Shown here one piece after another: positions 1 to 5,856 of a DNA stretch of 7,310 nucleotides. Made by a program: the position numbers and the translations under genes. Each line of letters opens with the position of its first letter. Position 1 is the first letter of the stretch. The notes under the pieces were generated by a model. That model ran no database searches. It had not been told where the DNA came from and saw only the letters and a program-made list of their open reading frames with translations. The DNA is from an uncultured Clostridia bacterium (GTDB lineage: Bacteria > Bacillota > Clostridia > Oscillospirales > Oscillospiraceae), in contig CAMWTG010000139.1 in NCBI GenBank assembly GCA_947177115.1, positions 1-7,310 on the forward strand. Direction: 5' to 3'.

Positions 1-180
1 TTCGAGCGGGGAAACCCCGGGGGCAACGGGCGGAGGGCCCAGCGGGCTACCGGGATTGGGCGGGCCCTGGGCAGGGAGATCTGTGGAAGGCTGGGGCATA
101 CGATCTCCGTTGAGTCCGAACAGGGGAGGGGGACCCGGGTCACTATTGGATTGGCACGGCCCTATCTGGAGGTGGAATAG
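1..180 (+). CDS. Sensor histidine kinase, C-terminal fragment (BceS-like)
   Basis: Frame 1 is open from the window edge to a TAG at 178-180, giving the last 59 residues of a protein whose start lies outside the window. The fragment has the end of an HATPase_c ATP-binding domain: an F-box-like FERG at residues 1-4, a GNGRR stretch at 9-12, a G2-box TGIG at 17-20 followed by an amphipathic helix, then LGHTISVESEQGRGT (31-45) and a last beta strand VTIGL. The pattern of G-x-NGRR, then TGIG, then C-x-RLGH and an ESE-x-G-x-GT strand resembles BceS-type kinases, which work with BceAB antimicrobial-peptide transporters; that subfamily call is inference. A partner regulator and transporter would be expected to the left. 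Codon use is distinctive: 7 of 12 Gly codons are GGG, and the Arg codons are only CGG and AGG. It is convergent with the glycan operon and probably unrelated to it. Confidence 0.85.
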   Translation, partial: FERGNPGGNGRRAQRATGIGRALGREICGRLGHTISVESEQGRGTRVTIGLARPYLEVE

Positions 181-224
181 CATCTGTATGTGGGAGCAGC
201 ATTTTTCCGATATGTGGGGCAGTC

Positions 225-265
225 ACTGCGGGGGCGGAACTTTGTTCCGCCCCCGCAGTTTGTTT
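225..265 (+). terminator. Intrinsic terminator after the histidine kinase
   Basis: Arms 225-240 (ACTGCGGGGGCGGAAC) and 244-259 are exact reverse complements: 16 bp around a TTT loop. They are followed by a T-rich run TTTGTTT (259-265). The tail lies on the plus-strand side, so it ends transcription of the kinase, whose stop is 44 nt upstream. Reading leftward no T-run follows the stem, so it is a poor intrinsic terminator for the convergent minus-strand operon, although the stem could still slow or protect that transcript. Confidence 0.9.
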
Positions 266-324
266 GGGTGAGAAGTTTTATACGATTCTTGCCCCCAAAA
301 AAGTATTGGTTTTCTGGCAGCCTG

Positions 325-1608
325 TTATATATTTTCGCCGTTATTTTGGGCCGTCTCCCGGTACCACCTCGCGCTGTCCTTAGGGATTCGCTCCCCGGTG
401 GGATAGTCCACATATACCAGACCGAACCGCTGTCCGTAGCCCTCGGCCCACTCAAAATTGTCGGTAAGGGCCCAGTGGAAGTATCCCCGCACATCCGCCC
501 CGGCGGCGATACCGGCGGAAAGGGCCCGGAGATACCGGGTCAGGAAGTCGATCCGGTTGGGATCGTGGACCTTGCCGTCCAGGGCGACCCAGTCCCGGCA
601 GGACAGGCCGTTTTCCGTGATATAGATAGGCAGGCCGTACCGCTCATGGACAAGCCTGGGCCCCCATTCCAATGCCTGGGGCACTACAGGCCAGTCCATA
701 GCCGTGCGGGCCCCGCCCACACGGTGAGGCACCTCCTCCGGTCCGTTTTTACCCATACGGACCACCGTGCCGTGGTAGATGTTCAGCCCAATAAAGTCCG
801 GCTTTCCATCGCTGTCTCCCAGGCACAGCGGGTCCAGGAACTGCGGATGTCCAAAGCCCCTGAACACGCCGTCAGAGGGGAACATGTGCTGCCGGGCAGC
901 CGCCATATCCTCCGCGCTGTCTGTGGCGGGACAAGAGATGCCGCCGCAGGAGGCCAGACCCACTACGTTCCCGCCATCGATCCCCCGCAGGGCCCGGATG
1001 GCCAGCCGGTGTCCGGCGAGCATGTTCTGCCAGCACAGCAGCTGATCCTCCTCCCTGAGCCGCAGGCCGGGGGCGTGCTCCCCGCTGCCGTACCCCATGC
1101 CGATAAAGCACTGGGGCTCGTTGAAGGTGATCCAATGGGTCACCCTGCCTTTGAAGTGCTCCGCAGCCTTGGCGGCATAGGCGGCGTAAGCCCGGGCGGT
1201 GTCCTCGTTCTGCCAGCCGCCCTTGTTCTGCAGCGCCTGGGGCAGGTCCCAGTGGTACAGCGTCACCCAGGGCTCGATCCCGGCCTCCCGCAGGGCGTCC
1301 ACCAGTCCGTCATAGTAAGCCAGACCGGCTGGGTTCCAGTTATCATCCCCATTGGGCGCGATCCGGGGCCAGGCCATGGAGAACCGGTAGGCCCCCAGCC
1401 CCATATCCTTGAGGAGCTGTACGTCCTCCCGCCAGCGGTGGTAGCTGTCCGCCGCCGTGTCGCCGTTGTCGCCGAATTTTACCTTGCCGGGTGTGTGGGA
1501 GAATGCGTCCCAGACGCTCTCTCCCCGTCCGCCCTCTTTTACGCCGCCCTCGATCTGATAGGACGCGGAGGCCGCGCCCCATAAAAATCCTTTCGGAAAC
1601 TGTGCCAT
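325..1608 (-). CDS. GH1 family beta-glucosidase, cytoplasmic
   Basis: A 427-residue glycoside hydrolase family 1 enzyme, expected to hydrolyse non-reducing terminal beta-D-glucosyl (or related beta-glycosyl) residues from oligosaccharides with retention of configuration. The N-terminal signature FLWGAASASYQIEGG is at 8-22, the acid/base Glu164 in TFNEP (161-165) and the nucleophile Glu332 in ITENG (330-334). Sugar-contacting positions Gln18, His119 (YHWDLP), Asn163 and Glu386-Trp387 (NFEW) are intact. The C-terminal loop reads NFEWAEGYGQRFG and lacks the Ser...Lys-x-Tyr phosphate-binding pattern of 6-phospho-beta-glucosidases, so an unphosphorylated substrate delivered by an ABC importer fits best. 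There is no signal peptide. The length is at the short end for GH1. The ATG lies 4 nt after the mutase stop and its ribosome site (AGGAAG) lies in the mutase 3' end, suggesting translational coupling. Galactoside, mannoside or xyloside specificity cannot be excluded. Confidence 0.95.
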   Translation of the reverse strand: MAQFPKGFLWGAASASYQIEGGVKEGGRGESVWDAFSHTPGKVKFGDNGDTAADSYHRWREDVQLLKDMGLGAYRFSMAWPRIAPNGDDNWNPAGLAYYDGLVDALREAGIEPWVTLYHWDLPQALQNKGGWQNEDTARAYAAYAAKAAEHFKGRVTHWITFNEPQCFIGMGYGSGEHAPGLRLREEDQLLCWQNMLAGHRLAIRALRGIDGGNVVGLASCGGISCPATDSAEDMAAARQHMFPSDGVFRGFGHPQFLDPLCLGDSDGKPDFIGLNIYHGTVVRMGKNGPEEVPHRVGGARTAMDWPVVPQALEWGPRLVHERYGLPIYITENGLSCRDWVALDGKVHDPNRIDFLTRYLRALSAGIAAGADVRGYFHWALTDNFEWAEGYGQRFGLVYVDYPTGERIPKDSARWYRETAQNNGENI

Positions 1609-1612
1609 GCTG

Positions 1613-3292
1613 TTACTTCCTTTCCATCAGTAATTTCGCTCCCGCGTCCAGCTCCTCCAGAGCCCGCAGAGCCTCCGCCTCCGTACCGCCCCGGACGGAG
1701 AGATACAGCTTCAACTTCGGCTCCGTACCGGAGGGCCGGACAATGACCTTTCCCTCGCCCTCCAGCCGGAACTCCAGCACATCGGAGGGGATCAGCCCGG
1801 TATCACCGCTCAGATAATCCACCACGCCAACGACTGTCCGCCCGGCGATCTCCGTTGGAGGCGCGGTGCGGAGGGACTGCATCAGCGCGTCCATGGCCTT
1901 CATGCCGTCCTGGCCCTCGAAAGCCTTGCTGATGAGCCCGTTGCGGTAGAACCCAAACTTCTCATACAGCGCGTTCATGGCGTCCAGCAGGGTCATCCCC
2001 TGTCCCGCGTACCACGCCGCGCACTCGCAGGCCAGCATCACGGCGTTCACCGCATCCTTGTCCCGCACATGGGCCCCGGAGAGGTAGCCGTAGCTCTCCT
2101 CAAAGCCGAAAATGTACCGCTCCTTGTGTCCCTCGCTCTCCAGCAGGCCGATCTGTTCACCGATATACTTGAAGCCCGTCAGCATCCGCCGCAGCTCCAC
2201 GCCGTACGCGGCGGCGACCGGCGATGCCATGTCGGTGGAAACAATGGTAGTTACCGCCACTGGGTCCTTGGGCATGGTCCCACGGGCGATCCTTGTCCGG
2301 CACAGGTAATCCAGCAGCAAAATCCCCATCTCGTTGCCGGTGATCAGCCGGTAGCCGCCCTTGCCATCGGGCACCGCCGCGCCCATGCGGTCGCAGTCCG
2401 GGTCCGTGCCGATGAGCAGGTCGGGATGGACCGTGTCGCACAGCCGCAGGCCCTCCTCCATGGCCTCCCGGATCTCCGGGTTGGGATAGGGGCAGGTGGG
2501 GAAATTCCCGTCCGGCGCTTCCTGGGAGGGCACCACCGTCAGCTCCGTGACACCCATTTTCGCCAGCAGCTTTTTCACGCACTCCAGCCCGGACCCGTTC
2601 AGCGGCGTATACACCAGCTTCAGCTTGCTGACATCGTTGCCGGGGCGCAGATCCAGCACCGCGTCCACAAAAGCGTCCAGGCACTCGTCTCCGATGAGCT
2701 GGATCTTCCCCTCAGCCACCGCCGCGTCATAGTCCGCCAGCTTCACGCCATCGAAGCAGTCCGTCTGATCCATTGCGGCCAGGACCTGTGCCGCCGCCTC
2801 CGGGGTGATCTGGCAGCCGTCCGCGCCGTAGACCTTGTAGCCGTTGTACTGGGACGGATTATGGCTGGCGGTGATGCAGATGCCCGCGCCGCAGCCGAGA
2901 TACCGCACCGCCCAGCTCAGCGCCGGGGTCGGCTCCAGCCGGGGATACAGGTGGGCGGTGATGCCGTTGGCGGCCAGCACCCGGGCGGCCTCCCGGGCAA
3001 AGAGCTGCCCCTTGATGCGGCTGTCGTGGGCGATGGCGATGGACTTGGGCAAACCGGAAGCGTTGAGGTAATCCGCCAGCCCCTGGGTGGCCCGGCGGAC
3101 GGTATAGATGTTCATCCGGTTGGTCCCCGCGCCGATCACCCCCCGCAGTCCTCCGGTGCCAAAGGCCAGATGGCGGTAAAAGCGGTCGGACACCGCCTTC
3201 TCATCGTTCCCGATCTCCTTCAGTTCCGCGATCAGATCCGGATCCTCCCCGGCCCGCTCCAGCCAGCGGTTTAGTTCGTTCTGATATTCCAT
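1613..3292 (-). CDS. pgcA: Phosphoglucomutase/phosphomannomutase family enzyme (PgcA-like)
   Basis: A 559-residue alpha-D-phosphohexomutase, expected to interconvert hexose-1-phosphate and hexose-6-phosphate in the cytoplasm through a phosphoserine intermediate. All four family loops are present: the phosphoserine loop TASHNP (141-146, Ser143), the Mg-binding DPDCDR (297-302; Asp297, Asp299, Asp301), the sugar-selecting GFEESYGY (396-403) and the phosphate-binding RPSGTEPK (519-526). The N-terminal FGTGGLRG (44-51), followed by GAGTNRMNIYTVRRA, matches the long PGM2/PgcA branch (Bacillus subtilis PgcA), which is longer than the GlmM/ManB types. Glucose is the likeliest substrate, but mannose-phosphate activity is possible. 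A strong GAGGAGG site precedes the ATG by 7 nt. The esterase gene ends 35 nt upstream and the GH1 gene starts 4 nt downstream, so this is the middle gene of an operon. Its presence suggests that sugar-1-phosphate arises in this pathway, for example from a phosphorylase encoded elsewhere. Confidence 0.95.
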   Translation of the reverse strand: MEYQNELNRWLERAGEDPDLIAELKEIGNDEKAVSDRFYRHLAFGTGGLRGVIGAGTNRMNIYTVRRATQGLADYLNASGLPKSIAIAHDSRIKGQLFAREAARVLAANGITAHLYPRLEPTPALSWAVRYLGCGAGICITASHNPSQYNGYKVYGADGCQITPEAAAQVLAAMDQTDCFDGVKLADYDAAVAEGKIQLIGDECLDAFVDAVLDLRPGNDVSKLKLVYTPLNGSGLECVKKLLAKMGVTELTVVPSQEAPDGNFPTCPYPNPEIREAMEEGLRLCDTVHPDLLIGTDPDCDRMGAAVPDGKGGYRLITGNEMGILLLDYLCRTRIARGTMPKDPVAVTTIVSTDMASPVAAAYGVELRRMLTGFKYIGEQIGLLESEGHKERYIFGFEESYGYLSGAHVRDKDAVNAVMLACECAAWYAGQGMTLLDAMNALYEKFGFYRNGLISKAFEGQDGMKAMDALMQSLRTAPPTEIAGRTVVGVVDYLSGDTGLIPSDVLEFRLEGEGKVIVRPSGTEPKLKLYLSVRGGTEAEALRALEELDAGAKLLMERK

Positions 3293-3327
3293 TACAGCTC
3301 CTCCTCAATTTTTATATGGTAAATCAT

Positions 3328-4422
3328 TTACAAAATGCTTCTCAAAAACGCCGCGGTAGCCTGCGCGGCCTCCTCGTGGCACAGCGGCCCCGGATGCTGC
3401 CGGGATCCCATGGTCTCCGGCCTGACAGCGGGCAGAGGCAGAAAATACGCCTCTTCATCCCCTGTCCCCTCCCGATAACGGGCCACAGCCTGCTCCAGCT
3501 GGGGCCGGAGGCTGTCCTCCGCCATGCCGTAGGCCCACACCAGCTTCGCCCCCGGGTTGCACCGGCGGAGCCTTTTCAAAAACGCCGCAGCCGCCTCCTC
3601 AAAGGCTCCCAGCCCCTCCGGCCCGCGCTCCTGCCGGAAAGGCCCTTCGGGCCCCTCCCAGGCGGCATTATTCATGGCGCTAGCATCATTGGTGCCCAGA
3701 TTGACGATCACCGCATGCGGCTGCCAGGCGGAGAAATCGTTCTCCTCCTGGGCGCCCATTGCCCGGTCCGCCTCTCCCATGGCCGGTCCGCAGACCTGTT
3801 CGTACCAGTCCGGCAGCGCGTGCCGGGGATCGTTGTCCCACCCGGACCGGATGCCCCAGCCGCTCTGGCTGATGATCCTTGCCTCCGCGTCCAGCAGCCG
3901 GGCCGTCCGGCAGGCCCAGGCGCCGCTGGCGCTGAATACCGCCGGGACCCAGGCGGTTTCCCGGACCGCCCCCACAACGCCCTCGCCGCTGGTAAGGCTG
4001 TCCCCCACAAACTCCAGCCGGTACGCCGCCTCCGGCAGCGGCAGGAACGCCCCGCCCTTCCAGCGCAGCTCCCGCACCCACAGCCGGTGCCGGGGATCGT
4101 CCGACATGGGCTGGCACTCCTTCACCAGCCGCATATGCCGCGCCGTACCGTCCGCCGTTCCCCGGAGGACGCAGACATCGTTCATCCCCCGGTTCAGCGG
4201 CATCCGGATCAGCGGCGCACCGTCCACCTCCACGGCGATCCAGGGCTCCGCCCCGCCGAAGTCCGCCTCCAGCGCCAGATGGAGCTCCTCCCCGGAAAAC
4301 CGCAGCTCCAGCCCGCTCCCGGCCCAGAACAGGGGCAGCGCGCCCTCTAGCCGGGCGCGGTCCGGCTGAAACCGCCCCAGAGGGCGCAGGCCGGGGATAT
4401 CGAAAACGCCAGCAGTTTGCAT
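3328..4422 (-). CDS. Two-domain SGNH/CE2-like carbohydrate esterase, cytoplasmic
   Basis: A 364-residue protein with an N-terminal beta-sandwich-like region (about 14-130; GRFQPD, then alternating strands such as LELRFSGEELHLAL and WIAVEVDG) followed by an SGNH/GDSL hydrolase domain (about 134-364). This order matches carbohydrate esterase family 2, which removes acetyl groups from xylan, mannan or glucan sugars. Block I is FVGDSLTSGEG (138-148, nucleophile Ser142), block II QSGWGI (186-191), block III NLGTND (241-246, Asn245) and block V QHPG (His343). The Asp normally three residues before the His is Ser340, so it may use a Ser-His dyad, as reported for some CE2 enzymes. No signal peptide is seen, so it should act on imported oligosaccharides. 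I chose the ATG at 4422 because an AGGAGG sits 7 nt upstream. An upstream in-frame ATG at 4500 would place the promoter inside the coding region. It is the first gene of the minus-strand operon. Confidence 0.85.
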   Translation of the reverse strand: MQTAGVFDIPGLRPLGRFQPDRARLEGALPLFWAGSGLELRFSGEELHLALEADFGGAEPWIAVEVDGAPLIRMPLNRGMNDVCVLRGTADGTARHMRLVKECQPMSDDPRHRLWVRELRWKGGAFLPLPEAAYRLEFVGDSLTSGEGVVGAVRETAWVPAVFSASGAWACRTARLLDAEARIISQSGWGIRSGWDNDPRHALPDWYEQVCGPAMGEADRAMGAQEENDFSAWQPHAVIVNLGTNDASAMNNAAWEGPEGPFRQERGPEGLGAFEEAAAAFLKRLRRCNPGAKLVWAYGMAEDSLRPQLEQAVARYREGTGDEEAYFLPLPAVRPETMGSRQHPGPLCHEEAAQATAAFLRSIL

Positions 4423-4452
4423 CCAAAAGCCTCCTCTGTGAAATATGATGTA

Positions 4453-4481
4453 AGCATACCACGCCGGCAAGGAAAAAACAA
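4453..4481 (-). promoter_or_regulatory. Probable promoter of the esterase-mutase-GH1 operon
   Basis: Read on the minus strand, a -35-like TTGTTT (4476-4481), a 17-nt spacer and a -10-like TATGCT (4453-4458) precede the esterase start. The -10 is preceded by TGG, giving an extended -10 (TGn) that could offset the weak -35. The predicted start point is near 4446, leaving a leader of about 25 nt that contains the AGGAGG site. A weaker alternative is TTGCCG with CATATT 17 nt further on, but its start would fall almost on the ribosome site. Confidence 0.6.
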
Positions 4482-4535
4482 GGATATCTTTACCTGACAT
4501 TTAAGTAATTTTTCCCCCTTTACTCCGATATGCCA

Positions 4536-4564
4536 TTGACGAAAAGAGAAAAAAAGCCTATAAT
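4536..4564 (+). promoter_or_regulatory. Promoter of the LacI-family gene
   Basis: TTGACG (4536-4541), 17 nt, then a perfect TATAAT (4559-4564): a near-consensus sigma-A promoter. The predicted start is near 4571, about 45 nt before the regulator ATG. The leader holds a GGGAGGAG ribosome site (4604-4611). The promoter is back-to-back with the minus-strand operon promoter, with the two -35 boxes about 55 bp apart. Confidence 0.85.
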
Positions 4565-4616
4565 AGAGACTAAGGAATAAGGAAGTAAAGCGATTGAAGA
4601 AACGGGAGGAGAGCCC

Positions 4617-5621
4617 ATGGCAAAACCTGTGCGGATGGCGGATATAGCGGAAAAATTGGATATCAGCGTTGTATCCGTGTCCAAAGCGCTGTCGGGGAAA
4701 CCCGGCGTCAGCGAGGAGATGCGCGCCAAGATCGTAGCCCTGGCCAAGCAGCTGGGTTATGAGGGGACCAAGGTCCACAGCGAGCTGGCGGGCACCGGCA
4801 ACATCGGCGTGCTGGTATCGGACCGCTTCTTTGCGGAGAATGCCTTTTATACCAACCTTTACCGCTCCCTGGTGCTGAAAAGCGGCAGCACCGGCTTTAC
4901 CTGCGTGGTGGAGATCATCACCCCGGAAGCGGAGCGGAGCTGCGCCCTGCCCTCCCTGATCACCGGGCGGAAGGTGGACGGCATTATTTTCATGGGCAAC
5001 CTGGCCCCCGCCTATCTCCGCACGGTGGAGGAGGCCGGCCTGCCCGGGCTGCTGCTGGACTTCCAGCTGCCGGGGCGGGCCAGGGACTGCGTCATCAGTG
5101 ACAATCTGGACGGAGGCTATGCCTTGACGGAGCACCTGCTGTCCCAGGGACGGCGGCAGATCGGCTTTGTGGGCAGCATCCGGGCTACCACCAGCATCAT
5201 GGACCGCTATCTGGGTTATCAGAAAGCCCTGCGGCTGGCGGGGCTGATTCCCCGGGAGGAGTGGCTGCTGGAGGACCGGGATCAAAACGGCCTGTTCATT
5301 CCTCTCCAGCTGCCAGATCCGCTGCCGGAGGCGTTTCTGTGCAGCTGCGATGAGGTGGCCTATAACCTGGTGGAAGCGCTGCGGCGGATGGGGAAACGGG
5401 TGCCGGAGGATGTAGCGGTATGCGGTTACGATGATTTCCGCTTCGCGACCCTTTGCCAGCCGCCCCTGACGACCTACCGGGTGAACGTGGAGCAGATGGC
5501 GGCTGCGGTGGTCAGCTGGCTGGCCCGCCGGATCCGTCAGGAGGAGCCCCTGACGCCCATGATGTGGACGGTCCCCGGACAGCTGGTGGTCCGGGAAAGT
5601 ACCGGCGGGGCGGCGGAGTAA
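4617..5621 (+). CDS. LacI-family transcriptional regulator
   Basis: A 334-residue protein with the standard LacI/GalR layout. The helix-turn-helix is at about 6-27 (MADIAEKLDISVVSVSKALSG) and the hinge region is near 49-60. An effector-binding periplasmic-binding-protein-like core begins at GNIGVLVSD (61-69) and runs through RKVDGIIFMG, QGRRQIGFVGS (177-187), MDRYLGY (195-201) and DVAVCGYDD (265-273). In LacI the residues Tyr17-Gln18 set operator choice; the matching recognition-helix positions here appear to be Val18-Val19, so its operator probably differs from lacO. The ligand is expected to be a sugar or oligosaccharide from the pathway. It is transcribed divergently from the esterase operon and sits directly before the sugar-binding protein gene, so both are likely targets; whether it represses or activates is not visible. 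A good ribosome site lies 5 nt before the ATG, and the gene has its own terminator. Confidence 0.95.
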   Translation: MAKPVRMADIAEKLDISVVSVSKALSGKPGVSEEMRAKIVALAKQLGYEGTKVHSELAGTGNIGVLVSDRFFAENAFYTNLYRSLVLKSGSTGFTCVVEIITPEAERSCALPSLITGRKVDGIIFMGNLAPAYLRTVEEAGLPGLLLDFQLPGRARDCVISDNLDGGYALTEHLLSQGRRQIGFVGSIRATTSIMDRYLGYQKALRLAGLIPREEWLLEDRDQNGLFIPLQLPDPLPEAFLCSCDEVAYNLVEALRRMGKRVPEDVAVCGYDDFRFATLCQPPLTTYRVNVEQMAAAVVSWLARRIRQEEPLTPMMWTVPGQLVVRESTGGAAE

Positions 5622-5638
5622 AAGAGTAAATTTAGCTA

Positions 5639-5680
5639 ACAGCAGGTTAAACGACTTGGTTTGGCCTGCTGTATTCTTTT
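5639..5680 (+). terminator. Intrinsic terminator after the LacI-family gene
   Basis: ACAGCAGGTTAAAC (5639-5652) pairs with GTTTGGCCTGCTGT (5659-5672) as a 14-bp stem with two G-U pairs and a 6-nt loop. It is followed by ATTCTTTT (5673-5680). It lies 17 nt after the regulator stop and separates the regulator from the binding-protein promoter, so the two genes are probably separate transcription units. Confidence 0.8.
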
Positions 5681-5725
5681 GCTCCGGCGGTCTGTTCCGG
5701 CGGAATTTACAAAAAATTCATAGGT

Positions 5726-5748
5726 AATTTAGCCAGAACGCCTAAATT
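5726..5748. promoter_or_regulatory. Inverted repeat upstream of the -35, candidate operator
   Basis: AATTTAG (5726-5732) and CTAAATT (5742-5748) are exact reverse complements separated by 9 nt. The repeat lies just upstream of the binding-protein -35 box and shares the TTTAG core with three nearby sites. The operator role is inferred from position and recurrence only; in AT-rich DNA a 7-bp arm can occur by chance. Confidence 0.4.
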
Positions 5749-5760
5749 TGATTTGCGGTA

Positions 5761-5789
5761 TTGACTAATTTTACTTCCTTGTGTATACT
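5761..5789 (+). promoter_or_regulatory. Strong promoter of the solute-binding protein gene
   Basis: TTGACT (5761-5766), 17 nt, then TATACT (5784-5789): each box is one base from the sigma-A consensus, with ideal spacing. The predicted start is near 5796, giving a leader of about 60 nt that includes an inverted repeat (5805-5825) and an AAGGAGGA ribosome site (5843-5850) 6 nt before the ATG. Strong promoter and ribosome signals fit an abundant ABC binding lipoprotein. Confidence 0.85.
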
Positions 5790-5804
5790 AATTGCAAAGG
5801 TAAA

Positions 5805-5825
5805 TGTTAGCTGTGCTTGCTAACA
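5805..5825. promoter_or_regulatory. Inverted repeat at the predicted transcription start, candidate operator
   Basis: TGTTAGC (5805-5811) and GCTAACA (5819-5825) are exact reverse complements around a 7-nt spacer. The site begins about 9 nt after the predicted start point, where a bound LacI-type repressor would block the polymerase. A second TTTAGC follows at 5827-5832. It could instead form a small RNA hairpin in the leader. Confidence 0.5.
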
Positions 5826-5856
5826 ATTTAGCTTGAAAATTTAAGGAGGAATTACC

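Noticed and set aside
1..224. Structured noncoding RNA (GC-rich hairpins such as CGGGGAAACCCCG) ending in the terminator at 225-265
   Set aside because: Frame 1 encodes an unmistakable HATPase_c C-terminus up to 180, so the hairpins are a by-product of GC-rich coding sequence; no signature of RNase P, tmRNA, SRP or 6S RNA was seen.
190..1584. Long plus-strand open frame (464 codons) opposite the GH1 gene
   Set aside because: It lies antisense to a gene with intact GH1 catalytic motifs, begins across the kinase terminator, and reads as low-complexity Pro/Val/Gly/Arg sequence with no recognisable domain; it is an effect of high GC at third codon positions.
325..1608. 6-phospho-beta-glucosidase of a PTS pathway
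   Set aside because: The phosphate-binding Ser/Lys/Tyr loop is absent (NFEW...GQRFG is present instead) and the neighbouring transporter component is of ABC type.
2069..3274. Plus-strand open frame opposite the mutase gene
   Set aside because: The opposite strand carries all four phosphohexomutase loops; this frame is Gln/Arg/His-rich without domain features or a ribosome site.
3316..4369. Two overlapping plus-strand open frames opposite the esterase gene
   Set aside because: Both are Pro/Arg/Ser-rich shadows of a gene with complete SGNH blocks.
4423..4500. Upstream in-frame start for the esterase at 4500, adding 26 residues
   Set aside because: No ribosome site precedes it, the added residues would cover the likely promoter, and the ATG at 4422 has an ideal AGGAGG; the hydrophobic extension is not a convincing signal peptide.
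4347..5285. Minus-strand open frame across the LacI gene and the divergent promoters
   Set aside because: It spans two promoters and is antisense to a clear LacI-family protein.
5791..5805. CcpA catabolite-repression (cre) site near TTGCAAAGGTAAAT
   Set aside because: The central CG required by the cre consensus is missing and the half-sites do not match on the right side.
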